A stretch of 26,637 bases of DNA, from assembly GCA_036274055.1 (NCBI GenBank), contig DASUGM010000334.1:1-26637 (forward strand). Reading direction: 5' to 3'. Origin of the DNA: DASUGM01 sp036274055 (GTDB taxonomy: Bacteria > Acidobacteriota > Vicinamibacteria > Vicinamibacterales > SCN-69-37). Below the pieces are notes generated by a model. The model worked only from the letters and a program-made list of their open reading frames with translations. It did no database searches and had not been told where the DNA came from. A program made the translations under genes and the position numbers. Positions 6,748-17,079 of this stretch are shown one piece after another (positions within the stretch are counted from its first letter, which is position 1; every line of letters starts with the position of its first letter).

Positions 6748-9372
6748 TCAGTCCGCCTTCAGGACGACGACCGGATTGATCGACGCGGCGCGACGCGCCG
6801 GCAGCCACGCCGCGGCCAACGCGACGATCAGCGTGACGACGGCGACGACGGCATAGGTCGGGAGATCGATCGGCTCGACGCCGAAGAGCAGCGTCGCAAT
6901 CGCCGGACGCACGAGGACCGCGATGCCGACACCGGTGAGCAAACCGATCACCGCCATCCGGCCGGCATTCCCGATGACCATCGACAACACTTCACGCCGG
7001 GTCGCCCCGAGGGCGACGCGGATGCCGATCTCGCGCGTTCGCGCGCCGACGTTCTGCGCCATCACGCCATAGATGCCGACGGCCGCAAGCGTGATCGCGG
7101 TGGCGGCAAAGAGGCCGAGCAGCACCAGATACAACCGCGGCTGCGCAACCGCGCGCGCCGCGAACTCGTCCATCGTCCGAACGCGGAACATCGGCACTCC
7201 GGGATCGGCGGCCCCGACGGCGGCGCGCATCCACGGCACGATTTCCGCTGGCGCCGCCGACGACTTGACGAGAACGGTCAGGGAGTCCGACGGAAACTGC
7301 GCCTGCGCCAGGTAAACCGTCGGCCGCACGCGACGCGCCGGGCCGGTGTCGTGAATGTCGCCGACGACGCCGACGACTTCTCCACCAGCGCGCGGGCCGC
7401 CGCGCCAGAGCCGCGTCGGCAGCAGAACCCGATGACCGATCGCGTTGCTGTCGGGCCAGAGCACCCGCGCTGCCGCGCTATTCAGCACCGCCACTGCCGT
7501 CGTCGAACGGCGATCGCTGTCGGCGAAGACGCGGCCGCGCAGGATTGGAATGCCCAGCGTCGCGAAGAACTCGGGCGAGACGATGCGGAGTTCGACCGCC
7601 GTCCGATCGTCGGCACCGACGCGCTGCCCATCCTTCTCGAGAATGCCGAAGTAGTAGCTGAAGTTCGTCAGCGGCACACCAAGAACGACCGCCGCGTGGG
7701 TCACGTCCGATCGCGCGCGCAGCCGGGCGAGCAGATCGTCGGTAAACGCCGCCCGGCGATCGACATCTGCATACGCGATGGTCGGCAGCGAGATGCTCAG
7801 CGTCTGGACGCCGCGTGGTTCGAAGCCGAGGTTGACCTTCGACAAGGACCAGAAGCTGCGTGCGAGCAGCCCGGCGCCGATGAGCAGTGCCGCGGCGAAT
7901 GCAATCTCGACGGCAACGAGCACGCTGCGCAGGCGAGTCCGACGGCGGTCGCCGGTGCTGCGCGCCGTGGACGAGGCGAGGCCCGATGCCACGCCTTTCG
8001 ATGCGTGAAGCGCCGGGACCAGACCAAACAGGACCGCCGCCAGCATCGTCACCAGCGCGGTCACGCCCAGTGCGACCGGATCGAGCCGCGTTTCGTCGAG
8101 CAGGGCGATTTCCGCCGCGTCGAGCGCGGCGATCACGCGCACACCGAAGGCGGCGATGGCGACGCCGAACAGACCGCCCGCCAGCGCCAGCAGGATGCTC
8201 TCAGCCAGCAGGCCGCGCACCAGCCGTCCGCGGCTCGCGCCGATCGCCGTCCGCAACGCGAAGTCGCGCCGCCGGCCCAACGCCTGGCCGAGGACCAGGC
8301 TCGACACGTTGACGCACGCGACGAGAAACACCAGCGCAACCGCGCCGAGCATCAACTGCATGCCCGATGCGATCCCATCGCCGACCACTCCGTCGCGCAG
8401 CGGCGCCACCGACACACCAGCGTCGCCCCTGCTCTTGGCATTGGCCGCGACGCTGGCGGCGACCGCGGTCATCTCGGAAACGGCGGACTCGCGGCTCACG
8501 CCGGCCCGCAGCCGAGCGACCACCGTCAGGTAGTGCGCGCCGCGCTGCGTCGTCAGATCCTCGGTGGTAAACGGCAGCGGTGTCCACAATTCCGCGCCGA
8601 TCGGGAAGTTGAACGACGCCGGCATGATGCCGACCACTTCGCGCGCGACGCCCTCGAGCTGGATCGTCTGGCCGACGATGGCGCGGTCGGCGCCGAAGCG
8701 TCGTTGCCACAGTCCATGGCTGAGCACGACGACCGGGCGCGCGCCAAGTTCAGCGTCAGCGGGCGTCAGATACCGCCCGACGGCCGGCGGGACGTTGAAC
8801 ACCGTGAAGAAACCGCCGGTGACGGCGTTGCCGGTGATCTGTTCGGCGCCGGCACCACCCGGGAGCGCATAGCCATCGTCGCGAATCGCCGCCATCTCGA
8901 CGAACGACGTCGCGCTCGCCCGCCAGTCGCTGAAATCCGGCGGCGATACGCTGTTCGCATTTGCGGCGGCCGGCGCCGCTTTGTCGGTGGACGAGACCAT
9001 CACCAGCTCGTGCGCAGACGGATACGGAAGCGGCCGCCAGAACACCGCGCGCATCGCGCTGACAATGACGGACGTGCCGCCGATGCCGAGGGCCAGGGTC
9101 AGAACCGCGGCCAGCGTGAACGCCGGGCGGCGCGACAGCACCCGCGCGGCGTGCTTCATATCGAGAACGATCGCGTCGACGGTCATCGTTTGCCACCTCA
9201 ACCAACAGGCGTGCTGCCAGGCTGCCCAGATATGTCGCGCCGCCCGTTGCCGGGTGAGGACGGCGCCGTGGGTGCGCGCGTGAAACGCGAATTCCGCTTC
9301 CCACTCGCACCGCCAGGCCTCGCGCTCCCCAGCCGGGACTAGCCACGAAACCGCGATCAGCCAGCGTGACAT
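6748..9372 (-). CDS. ADOP-type permease (duplicated MacB/FtsX fold)
   Basis: An 874-residue inner-membrane protein with the two-half layout of acidobacterial duplicated orphan permeases. After a cytoplasmic N-terminal segment (1-75, with WRCEWEAEF typical of the group) come a first membrane helix (about 84-108, FTLAAVLTLALGIGGTSVIVSAM), a MacB-like periplasmic domain, three more helices (the first around LMLGAVALVFLVACVNV), a second helix-domain-three-helix half, and the conserved end YGVMAQNVGARTREIGIRVALGATRREV...PARRAASINPVVVLK. I count about eight membrane segments. MacB-type relatives couple ATP hydrolysis by a partner ATPase to periplasmic work; ADOPs characteristically have no adjacent ATPase, and none is seen here. 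The start overlaps the padR stop by one base (TGATG), so the regulator is translated first and the pair is coupled. The substrate is unknown. Confidence 0.92.
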   Translation of the reverse strand: MSRWLIAVSWLVPAGEREAWRCEWEAEFAFHARTHGAVLTRQRAARHIWAAWQHACWLRWQTMTVDAIVLDMKHAARVLSRRPAFTLAAVLTLALGIGGTSVIVSAMRAVFWRPLPYPSAHELVMVSSTDKAAPAAANANSVSPPDFSDWRASATSFVEMAAIRDDGYALPGGAGAEQITGNAVTGGFFTVFNVPPAVGRYLTPADAELGARPVVVLSHGLWQRRFGADRAIVGQTIQLEGVAREVVGIMPASFNFPIGAELWTPLPFTTEDLTTQRGAHYLTVVARLRAGVSRESAVSEMTAVAASVAANAKSRGDAGVSVAPLRDGVVGDGIASGMQLMLGAVALVFLVACVNVSSLVLGQALGRRRDFALRTAIGASRGRLVRGLLAESILLALAGGLFGVAIAAFGVRVIAALDAAEIALLDETRLDPVALGVTALVTMLAAVLFGLVPALHASKGVASGLASSTARSTGDRRRTRLRSVLVAVEIAFAAALLIGAGLLARSFWSLSKVNLGFEPRGVQTLSISLPTIAYADVDRRAAFTDDLLARLRARSDVTHAAVVLGVPLTNFSYYFGILEKDGQRVGADDRTAVELRIVSPEFFATLGIPILRGRVFADSDRRSTTAVAVLNSAAARVLWPDSNAIGHRVLLPTRLWRGGPRAGGEVVGVVGDIHDTGPARRVRPTVYLAQAQFPSDSLTVLVKSSAAPAEIVPWMRAAVGAADPGVPMFRVRTMDEFAARAVAQPRLYLVLLGLFAATAITLAAVGIYGVMAQNVGARTREIGIRVALGATRREVLSMVIGNAGRMAVIGLLTGVGIAVLVRPAIATLLFGVEPIDLPTYAVVAVVTLIVALAAAWLPARRAASINPVVVLKAD

Positions 9373-9692
9373 CAGTCGCGACCTCGTGCCGGGGCCTGCG
9401 TCGCCCGCCGGATCGGCTTGAGCGCGTGGAGTTTCTCCAGGGCCTCATTCAGGGCGGTCACGCCGGTCCGGGTGACCTTGTAATAGCGGCGCGGCGGGCG
9501 GCCGTCGGCACGCGCGATCTCGACCGATTCCCAGGCTGAACTGAGGAAACCGTCGCGCTCGAGGCGGCTGAGCGCGGGGTAGACCGTTCCTCCGGGCAGT
9601 CCGGTCTCATCGATGATGTCGAACCCGTGCCCGGTGCCGCTGGCCACGGTATGGAGCACGGTGAGCGCCGCGACGGAGAGCGATTTCGGCAT
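9372..9692 (-). CDS. PadR-family transcriptional regulator
   Basis: A 106-residue winged-helix protein of the PadR type, full length for the short subfamily. LSVAALTVLHTVASGTGHGFDII forms the first helices, LPGGTVYPALSRLERDGFL (32-50) is the recognition helix-turn-helix signature, and RRYYKVTRTGVTALNEALEKL is the wing followed by the dimerisation helix. ATG 9692 has AAGGA (9699-9703) six bases upstream. The stop overlaps the ADOP start by one base, so the two proteins are made from one message. A nearly self-complementary site 28 bases upstream of the start is the probable autoregulatory operator. PadR proteins usually repress and are released by small ligands; the ligand here is unknown. It is 98-residue PadR2's (11121-11417) close relative in sequence. 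Confidence 0.93.
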   Translation of the reverse strand: MPKSLSVAALTVLHTVASGTGHGFDIIDETGLPGGTVYPALSRLERDGFLSSAWESVEIARADGRPPRRYYKVTRTGVTALNEALEKLHALKPIRRATQAPARGRD

Positions 9693-9719
9693 GTCGGATC
9701 CTTGGACGGAATCTGTGTC

Positions 9720-9742
9720 TATCTAGATAGTAATACTATCTA
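9720..9742 (-). promoter_or_regulatory. Palindromic operator upstream of padR
   Basis: TAGATAGTAATACTATCTA (9724-9742) is a perfect 9-1-9 inverted repeat, and it overlaps a second perfect palindrome, TATCTAGATA (9720-9729). The TAGATA/TATCTA half-site therefore occurs three times in 23 bases. The block is AT-rich in a GC-rich region and also supplies the only -10-like hexamers for the padR-ADOP operon (TAGTAT or TACTAT on the minus strand). Binding here would block that promoter, so PadR autorepression is the natural reading. Confidence 0.75.
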
Positions 9743-9781
9743 CCGACGTCCGTGCCCCGACCGAGAAACGCCCGGCGCACA

Positions 9782-9816
9782 CGCACAACGCACCGCGCAT
9801 GGCGCACCGCGCACGG
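9782..9816. repeat. Heptad array, CGCAC core plus two variable bases
   Basis: Five contiguous seven-base units: CGCAC-AA, CGCAC-CG, CGCAT-GG, CGCAC-CG, CGCAC-GG. A further CGCAC at 9776 has a one-base spacer. The array lies between the divergent padR and the small conserved gene at 9837, ending 20 bases before that ATG, so it is probably inside or next to its leader. Confidence 0.65.
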
Positions 9817-9836
9817 TCAGGCGTTAGACTGAGCCC

Positions 9837-10226
9837 ATGCCCGTCGCCACCGCGACGCCGCCGCGGAGCCGCATCATCAGCGCCCCCTCGAGCGGCGTGG
9901 CACTCGACGACCTGCGGTCCGCGGTCACGTTCGTCCGCAACGACCCGTCCGATGTCGGTCAGCGGCAGGTGTTCGTGCGCATCGACGGTGGCAGGCGCAT
10001 CGCGCTGCTCTTCGGCGAATCCGTCGAGGTCGAGGTCCAGCCGGGACTCCACCAGTTCCGGATTCACAACACGTTGTTCTGGAAGCACATTCGTACCGGC
10101 GTCGAGCCGGGCGAACGCCTCGAGTGTCGCATCGTCAACTCGGCACGCTGGTGGACGGCGGGCATCGTCGGGGTGCTCGGCGCGGCGCCGCTGTTCCTGG
10201 AGGTCGAGCTGCGCAGCCGCGCGTGA
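9837..10226 (+). CDS. Small conserved protein of unknown function
   Basis: A 129-residue protein starting at ATG 9837. After a variable, Pro/Ser-rich N-terminus (1-20) it shows FVRIDGGRRIALLFGESVEVEVQPGLHQFRIHNTLFWKHIRTGVEPGE (46-93): alternating strands with 'PG.H.f...NTL..K' and 'PGE' turns, as in small beta-sandwich proteins. It ends in a hydrophobic WTAGIVGVLGAAPLFLEVELR segment that may be a strand pair or a membrane-associated tail rather than a full membrane helix. There is no signal peptide. I recognise the 'PG.H....NTL..K......PGE' layout as a recurring pattern in hypothetical proteins but know no function. The gene stands alone between padR (divergent) and the convergent coiled-coil gene, and its 3' end runs into a GC-rich palindromic repeat. 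Confidence 0.8.
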   Translation: MPVATATPPRSRIISAPSSGVALDDLRSAVTFVRNDPSDVGQRQVFVRIDGGRRIALLFGESVEVEVQPGLHQFRIHNTLFWKHIRTGVEPGERLECRIVNSARWWTAGIVGVLGAAPLFLEVELRSRA

Positions 10227-10229
10227 TTT

Positions 10230-10262
10230 GGGGGGTTGCTCGCGCAAAACACCCCCGTCCCC
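10230..10262. repeat. GC-rich palindromic element, copy A
   Basis: Begins four bases after the stop of the + gene and ends six bases before the stop of the convergent gene. It has a GGGGGT left arm, the centre TGCTCGCGCAAAACA and an ACCCCCGTCCCC right arm, so it folds into a strong hairpin. It differs from copies B and C at two central bases and lacks the outer GGGGAC of the left arm. Its position suggests a two-way terminator, although neither flank has a T tract. Confidence 0.7.
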
Positions 10263-10268
10263 GGTCTC

Positions 10269-11111
10269 TTACTTGCGTTCGTCCTTGATCGCGTGCTCGA
10301 GCCGCGCGAGTTCGTGCGCGGCGTCGCCGGCGGCGCGCTCGGCCGGACCGAGCTCATCGCGAAGCCGACGCAGCGTCGAAGCGATCTCCGCGAGTTGCGT
10401 TTCGGTGCGCGCATGCTCCTTCGCGGCCGCGGCAATCCCGCGTTTGATCTCCGCCAGCGTCTCGTTGGCGTCGCGGACGGCTTTCTGGGCGGCGCGCGCG
10501 TCTTTCTCGAACGCGAGAAGGCGACCGGCCCGCTGTTTGGCCGCCGCCTTTTCTTGAGCGGCGGACTCGCGGGCGGCGGTTTTCGGATCGACCGGCTTCG
10601 TCTCCTTTTTCGGCGGCGGCGCGGGAAACGGCTTGGGCGCGCGGACGCCGGGCACGAATCCGGCCAGCGCTTCAAACCCCATCGGTTTCAAGGGACGGGT
10701 CAGTTTTCCAGGCTCATCGTGGGTCGGCAGCGTCTGCAACGTTTCAATCACCGCGTTCATCGTCGCGGTCGTCGCGGGATCGCCCGCGCCGGCGAGAATC
10801 CGCCGCGCCTCATCGGCGGCGGCCTTCACGGCCGCATGATGTGCAGCCTCGGCCGCGGCGACGTCGGCGGTCTTACCCGACAACTGCTTGACGTGCGCGC
10901 TGCGCACTTTTTCCGACGCCGCAACCAGCGCGTCGAAGGTCTTGCGTTTCGTCCAGAACAGTTGATTGACCGCCCACGCGGCGATGTTCGGCTTCTCGAG
11001 CGCCTTGATTGCGGCAGCGTCCGGACCGGATTTCTTCGCTAGCTCGTTACGCGCAGCGGTGAATTCAGCGAGCGGCAGCTGATAGAGACGATCGACGTCC
11101 GACGCGGGCAT
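10269..11111 (-). CDS. Helical, coiled-coil protein of unknown function
   Basis: A 280-residue soluble protein. The N-terminus MPASDVDRLYQLPLAEFTAARNELAKK, followed by IKALEKPNIAAWAVNQLFW (35-53), is the signature of a widespread uncharacterised family ('D.Ly.Lpl.eFt.aRn.LA..l', then 'KPs.aAWavNql'). A Pro/Lys-rich hinge (about 155-178, PKPFPAPPPKKETKPVDPK) separates this helical domain from a long C-terminal coiled coil (about 180-278) rich in Ala, Glu, Arg and Lys. No enzyme motif is visible. ATG 11111 lies nine bases after the stop of PadR2, so it is probably the last gene of the ADOP2-padR2 operon, ending at the GC-rich palindrome. Its role with the permease is unknown; the link rests only on gene order. 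Confidence 0.8.
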   Translation of the reverse strand: MPASDVDRLYQLPLAEFTAARNELAKKSGPDAAAIKALEKPNIAAWAVNQLFWTKRKTFDALVAASEKVRSAHVKQLSGKTADVAAAEAAHHAAVKAAADEARRILAGAGDPATTATMNAVIETLQTLPTHDEPGKLTRPLKPMGFEALAGFVPGVRAPKPFPAPPPKKETKPVDPKTAARESAAQEKAAAKQRAGRLLAFEKDARAAQKAVRDANETLAEIKRGIAAAAKEHARTETQLAEIASTLRRLRDELGPAERAAGDAAHELARLEHAIKDERK

Positions 11112-11120
11112 GCCTACAGG

Positions 11121-11417
11121 CTACTTCTTCCTCCCGAATGCCGGCACCAGAGCCTGGTACTGCGCGGTGGCCTCACGCAGGGCCTTCTCCCCCGCCGGGG
11201 TGACCTTGTAGTAGCGCCGCGCCGGCCGGCCGGCCGCGTGTGCGTCGCTTTCCTCCTCCCAGGTCGACTTCACCAGCCCGTCGCGTTCGAGACGGCTCAG
11301 GACCGGGTAGACCGTGCCACTCGGCAGACCGGTGGCGTCGATCACATGAAATCCGTACCTCACGTCGCCGGAGAGCGCGTGCAGAACGCTCAGCGCCGGA
11401 ATGCTCAGGCGTCTCAT
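11121..11417 (-). CDS. PadR-family transcriptional regulator (second copy)
   Basis: A 98-residue PadR winged-helix protein. The open frame is much longer upstream, but the family begins at MRRLSIPALSVLHAL, so ATG 11417 is chosen; it overlaps the permease stop by one base (TGATG). Visible are VRYGFHVIDATG, the recognition segment LPSGTVYPVLSRLERDGLV (31-49) and wing GRPARRYYKVTPAGEKALREA. It matches the first PadR (9372-9692) closely in the DNA-binding part, including the T-V-Y-P-x-L-S-R-L-E-R-D-G core, so the two may recognise similar sites. Unlike the first module, this regulator is encoded downstream of its permease. A helical coiled-coil gene follows after nine bases. Confidence 0.93.
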   Translation of the reverse strand: MRRLSIPALSVLHALSGDVRYGFHVIDATGLPSGTVYPVLSRLERDGLVKSTWEEESDAHAAGRPARRYYKVTPAGEKALREATAQYQALVPAFGRKK

Positions 11418-14041
11418 CAGCGATGCCGCAGGGATTCGACCGGGCTGATCTGCGCGGCGCGACGCGCTGGGACAACCAGCGCACAGACGACGACCAGCAG
11501 CAGACTCAGCGCGCCCACACCGAGCGCGACCGGATCCGCTGGGCGGACGCCCACGAGCACGCTCTGCAACGATCGGCTGGCGCCGGCGGCGCCGGCCAGT
11601 CCGACCCCGATGCCAACGGCGGCGAGCACGAGCCCGCGCTCGAGCACGTCGCCGACGATCGCACCGGTGGCGGCGCCGAGCGCCATCCGCACGCCAATCT
11701 CGGCGCGTCGTTGCGCGACGCCGTAAGCAATCACGCCGTAAATGCCGACGCCGGCGAGAATTGCCGCTAACACGGCAAAGCCCGACACCAACACGGCGGT
11801 AAACCGCTCGCGCGCCATCGAAGCGCCGACGACCTCGTCGAGCAAACGCACCTCCGACAGCGGGAGATTGCTGTCGGTCTCGCGAACGACGCGCCGCAGT
11901 TCCGCCACGATCGGCGCGACCTCGCCGGTGAACCGCGCCGCAATCGTCATCGCCAGGGAGGTGAAGTACTGGCTCTCGGCCGCTTGTGAATGCGGCACGT
12001 ACATCACCGGCGGCTTGGCTGACGTCAGTTCTTCCACGCGCGTGTCGGCGACGACGCCGACCACCGTGATCCACCCGGCCTTCGGATGATCGACTTTGAA
12101 GCGGCGGCCAAGCGGATCGTCGTTGCCCCAGAGCATCCGCCCGAAGCTTTCGTTGACGATGCCGACGAACTCCGACCGGGCGGTGTCGGCCGCGGTGAAA
12201 TCCCGGCCGCGCAACATCGGAATGCCCATCGTCTCGAAGTATCCGGGCGTCGTCTGTTGCGGAGCGCCAAGCGGGACGGCGACGTTCGGTCCGGGCGTCG
12301 TGCGATCGCCGAGCACCGACCACATCCCGCCGTTTTCGAAGATCGGCGTCAACCACATCGCCGCTGCCTGCCGGACTGCCGGTGCGCGCCGGACGCGATC
12401 CGCGATCTCCGCAACCGTCGCGATCGCGCGCGCATCGTCGTAGGAGGCGCGCGGCAACGTCAGCTTGGCCGTGATCACGTGATCTGGCGCGAAACCGAGA
12501 TCGATGGCGCGCAGATTGAGCAGACTGCGGGTCAGCAGGCCGGCGCCGGCGAGCATCGTCATCGCCAACGCGATTTCCGTGACGACGATGGTCGCGTGCA
12601 AACGTGGGGTGGACAAGCCGCCAAGCGGGCCTACGGATCGACCGGCGCTGCGGAGCAGCGTCGCGTCAGCGTCCGAGAACGCGCGCAGCAAAGGCACTGC
12701 CCCGCTCACCAAGCCGGTCAGCAACGAGACGCCAAGAGCGAAGATGGTCACCATCGGATCGATCGACACCTGTGACAGGCGCGGAATCGAGTCGGGCGCG
12801 AGCGCGACCAGCGCGCGCGACGCCGGCACCGCCGCCGCGAGTCCCAGTGCGCCACCACCGAGCGTCAGCAGCACGCTCTCCGCCATCGTCCGCGACGCGA
12901 GCCGGGCTCGCGACGCGCCCATGGCGAGACAGATCGCAAGGTCCTTCCGCCGTGATTCGCCGTAGGTCAGCAGCAGGCTGGCGACGTTGGCGCAGGCGAT
13001 CAGCAACACGAAGCCGGCGGCCCCGAACATCGCAATCAGATAGGGACGTGACGTGCCGAGCAGCCGATCGCGCATCGAGATGACATCGGCGTTGAGCGGC
13101 CGTTCAGGGGAGTAGAGGTCCGGATACTGCGTCTGCCATCCCGCCTTGATCGCCTGGACCTCGGCATGGGCCTGTTCGATGGTCACGCCCGGCGCGAGGC
13201 GCGCGATGGTGCGGTAGGTGTGATTGCGCCGCTCGCCAGGCGCCGCCGGGTTGAGCGCCAGCGGCACCCAGACGTCGACGTTCGCCGCCGGGAAATCGAA
13301 TCCCGCCGGCATCACGCCAATGACGGCACGCTGCATGGCATTGACGGTGATCCTTGCGCCGACAGCGCCGCCGCGGCCGAAGTAGCGATTCGCGAGTGCT
13401 TGACTGATGACGACAACCGCCGGGGCAGCGTCGCGATCTTCTTCGGTCGTGAAACCGCGTCCCTCCGCTGTGGCCGCCGCGAGCGTGGTGAAGAAGCCCG
13501 CGCTCACGCGGGCGATGCGGACGCGCTCGGCGTCGCCGCGTCCGCCGGTCACATTGCCGTCGCTGTGGGCGTACGCGCCAATCGCCGTGAACGATTTCGC
13601 GTCGCGAACGAGATCGACGACTTCGGGCCCGGATAGTGTCGCCGGACTGTCACCGTTGGCCAACTGGACGACGCGATCTGGATCGCCAAACGGCAGCGGC
13701 CGCACCAGCACACCGTTGACGACGGTGAAGATCGCGACGTTGGCGCCGATGCCGAGCGCGAGGCTGAGCGTCGAGACGGCGGTGAATACCGGGCGGGCAC
13801 GAAGCGCGCGCGCCGCATGACGGATGTCGTGCCAGACCACGTCCCACCTCCAGCGATCCGTGCGCAGCCAGATCGCGTGTCGCCACGCGCCCGCCGCCCG
13901 GCGCAACTGCTCGACCCCTCCGCGCTCTTCCTCGTCGCACCAGGCGAGTTCGCTGTGCCATTCGCGCCGCCACTCGCCGCGGACGTCAGCCGGCACGACA
14001 CGGGCAGCGGCGCGGACGATCAGGTGTGCGAAACGGGACAT
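11417..14041 (-). CDS. ADOP-type permease (second copy)
   Basis: Again 874 residues, with the same two-half architecture as the first: cytoplasmic start (MSRFAHLIVRAAARVVPADVRGEWRREW), first membrane helix around FTAVSTLSLALGIGANVAIFTVV (about 94-116), a periplasmic MacB-like domain, three helices (the first around YLIAMFGAAGFVLLIACANVASLLL), a repeat of the unit in the second half, and the hallmark end YGVIAYGVAQRRAEIGVRMALGA...PARRAAQISPVESLRHR. Sequence identity to the first copy is clearly only partial, so this is an old paralogue, not a recent duplication. No ATPase gene is adjacent. ATG 14041 has no strong ribosome binding site; a decayed copy of the GC-rich palindrome lies in the leader. 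Substrate and partner are unknown. Confidence 0.92.
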   Translation of the reverse strand: MSRFAHLIVRAAARVVPADVRGEWRREWHSELAWCDEEERGGVEQLRRAAGAWRHAIWLRTDRWRWDVVWHDIRHAARALRARPVFTAVSTLSLALGIGANVAIFTVVNGVLVRPLPFGDPDRVVQLANGDSPATLSGPEVVDLVRDAKSFTAIGAYAHSDGNVTGGRGDAERVRIARVSAGFFTTLAAATAEGRGFTTEEDRDAAPAVVVISQALANRYFGRGGAVGARITVNAMQRAVIGVMPAGFDFPAANVDVWVPLALNPAAPGERRNHTYRTIARLAPGVTIEQAHAEVQAIKAGWQTQYPDLYSPERPLNADVISMRDRLLGTSRPYLIAMFGAAGFVLLIACANVASLLLTYGESRRKDLAICLAMGASRARLASRTMAESVLLTLGGGALGLAAAVPASRALVALAPDSIPRLSQVSIDPMVTIFALGVSLLTGLVSGAVPLLRAFSDADATLLRSAGRSVGPLGGLSTPRLHATIVVTEIALAMTMLAGAGLLTRSLLNLRAIDLGFAPDHVITAKLTLPRASYDDARAIATVAEIADRVRRAPAVRQAAAMWLTPIFENGGMWSVLGDRTTPGPNVAVPLGAPQQTTPGYFETMGIPMLRGRDFTAADTARSEFVGIVNESFGRMLWGNDDPLGRRFKVDHPKAGWITVVGVVADTRVEELTSAKPPVMYVPHSQAAESQYFTSLAMTIAARFTGEVAPIVAELRRVVRETDSNLPLSEVRLLDEVVGASMARERFTAVLVSGFAVLAAILAGVGIYGVIAYGVAQRRAEIGVRMALGAATGAIVGDVLERGLVLAAVGIGVGLAGAAGASRSLQSVLVGVRPADPVALGVGALSLLLVVVCALVVPARRAAQISPVESLRHR

Positions 14042-14046
14042 AGCGA

Positions 14047-14080
14047 ATGGGGACGGGCCTCGTTTTGCGCCAACCGCCCC
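14047..14080. repeat. GC-rich palindromic element, decayed copy D
   Basis: ATGGGGACGGG, then five changed bases, then TTTTGCGC and a C-rich end: the same order as copies A-C but read on the opposite strand and with a degenerate right arm. It lies in the untranslated leader of the second ADOP gene, unlike the other three, which sit between convergent genes. Homology to the family is judged by eye. Confidence 0.45.
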
Positions 14081-14096
14081 GCGTTTCCGAGGAGGC

Positions 14097-14131
14097 AGCT
14101 AACTATAAACACTACATAGCTGAGACGGCAA
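14097..14131 (-). promoter_or_regulatory. Promoter with overlapping dyad upstream of the second ADOP operon
   Basis: On the minus strand TTGCCG (14126-14131, 4/6 to -35) and TATAGT (14102-14107, 5/6 to -10) are 18 bases apart. A 25-base dyad with perfect AGCTA/TAGCT arms and partly matching interior (14097-14121) overlaps the -10 box. Placement over the promoter suggests an operator, plausibly for the operon's own PadR, though its sequence differs from the TAGATA site of the first module. Transcription would start near 14095. Confidence 0.55.
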
Positions 14132-14170
14132 CGTAGCGCAGATGGTTGGCGTTCGAGGTGAGGGCTCGAG

Positions 14171-14201
14171 AAAAAGGGCGAGAGGATGACTCCTCTCGCC
14201 C
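14171..14201 (-). terminator. Rho-independent terminator of nrdJ
   Basis: A perfect eleven-base stem, GGGCGAGAGGA with its complement TCCTCTCGCCC, and a four-base loop (14176-14201) are followed on the minus strand by TTTTT (14175 to 14171). This is a textbook intrinsic terminator about 50 bases past the nrdJ stop. Confidence 0.9.
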
Positions 14202-14202
14202 A

Positions 14203-14237
14203 AGTTCGAAGTTCAGAGTTCGACGTTCTAAGTTCCG
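14203..14237. repeat. Heptad array, AGTTC core plus two variable bases
   Basis: Five contiguous seven-base units: AGTTC-GA, AGTTC-AG, AGTTC-GA, CGTTC-TA, AGTTC-CG. On the transcribed (minus) strand the unit is GAACT with two variable bases. The array fills the space between the nrdJ stop-codon hairpin and the terminator, so it is in the 3' untranslated region. Confidence 0.7.
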
Positions 14238-14247
14238 GCTGCGCGTT

Positions 14248-17079
<2,832 letters not shown>

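Noticed and set aside
7351..9342. Long + strand open frame (663 codons) opposite the first ADOP gene
   Set aside because: Antisense shadow of a clear membrane protein; no hydrophobic segments, domains or plausible start.
9697..9836. Attachment site or insertion-sequence end suggested by the palindromes near 9724
   Set aside because: No transposase, target duplication or matching second end nearby; position over the padR promoter fits an operator better.
11418..12356. Upstream extension of the second padR frame
   Set aside because: The added residues are Arg-rich and fully overlap the ADOP gene; PadR begins at its conserved N-terminus at 11417.
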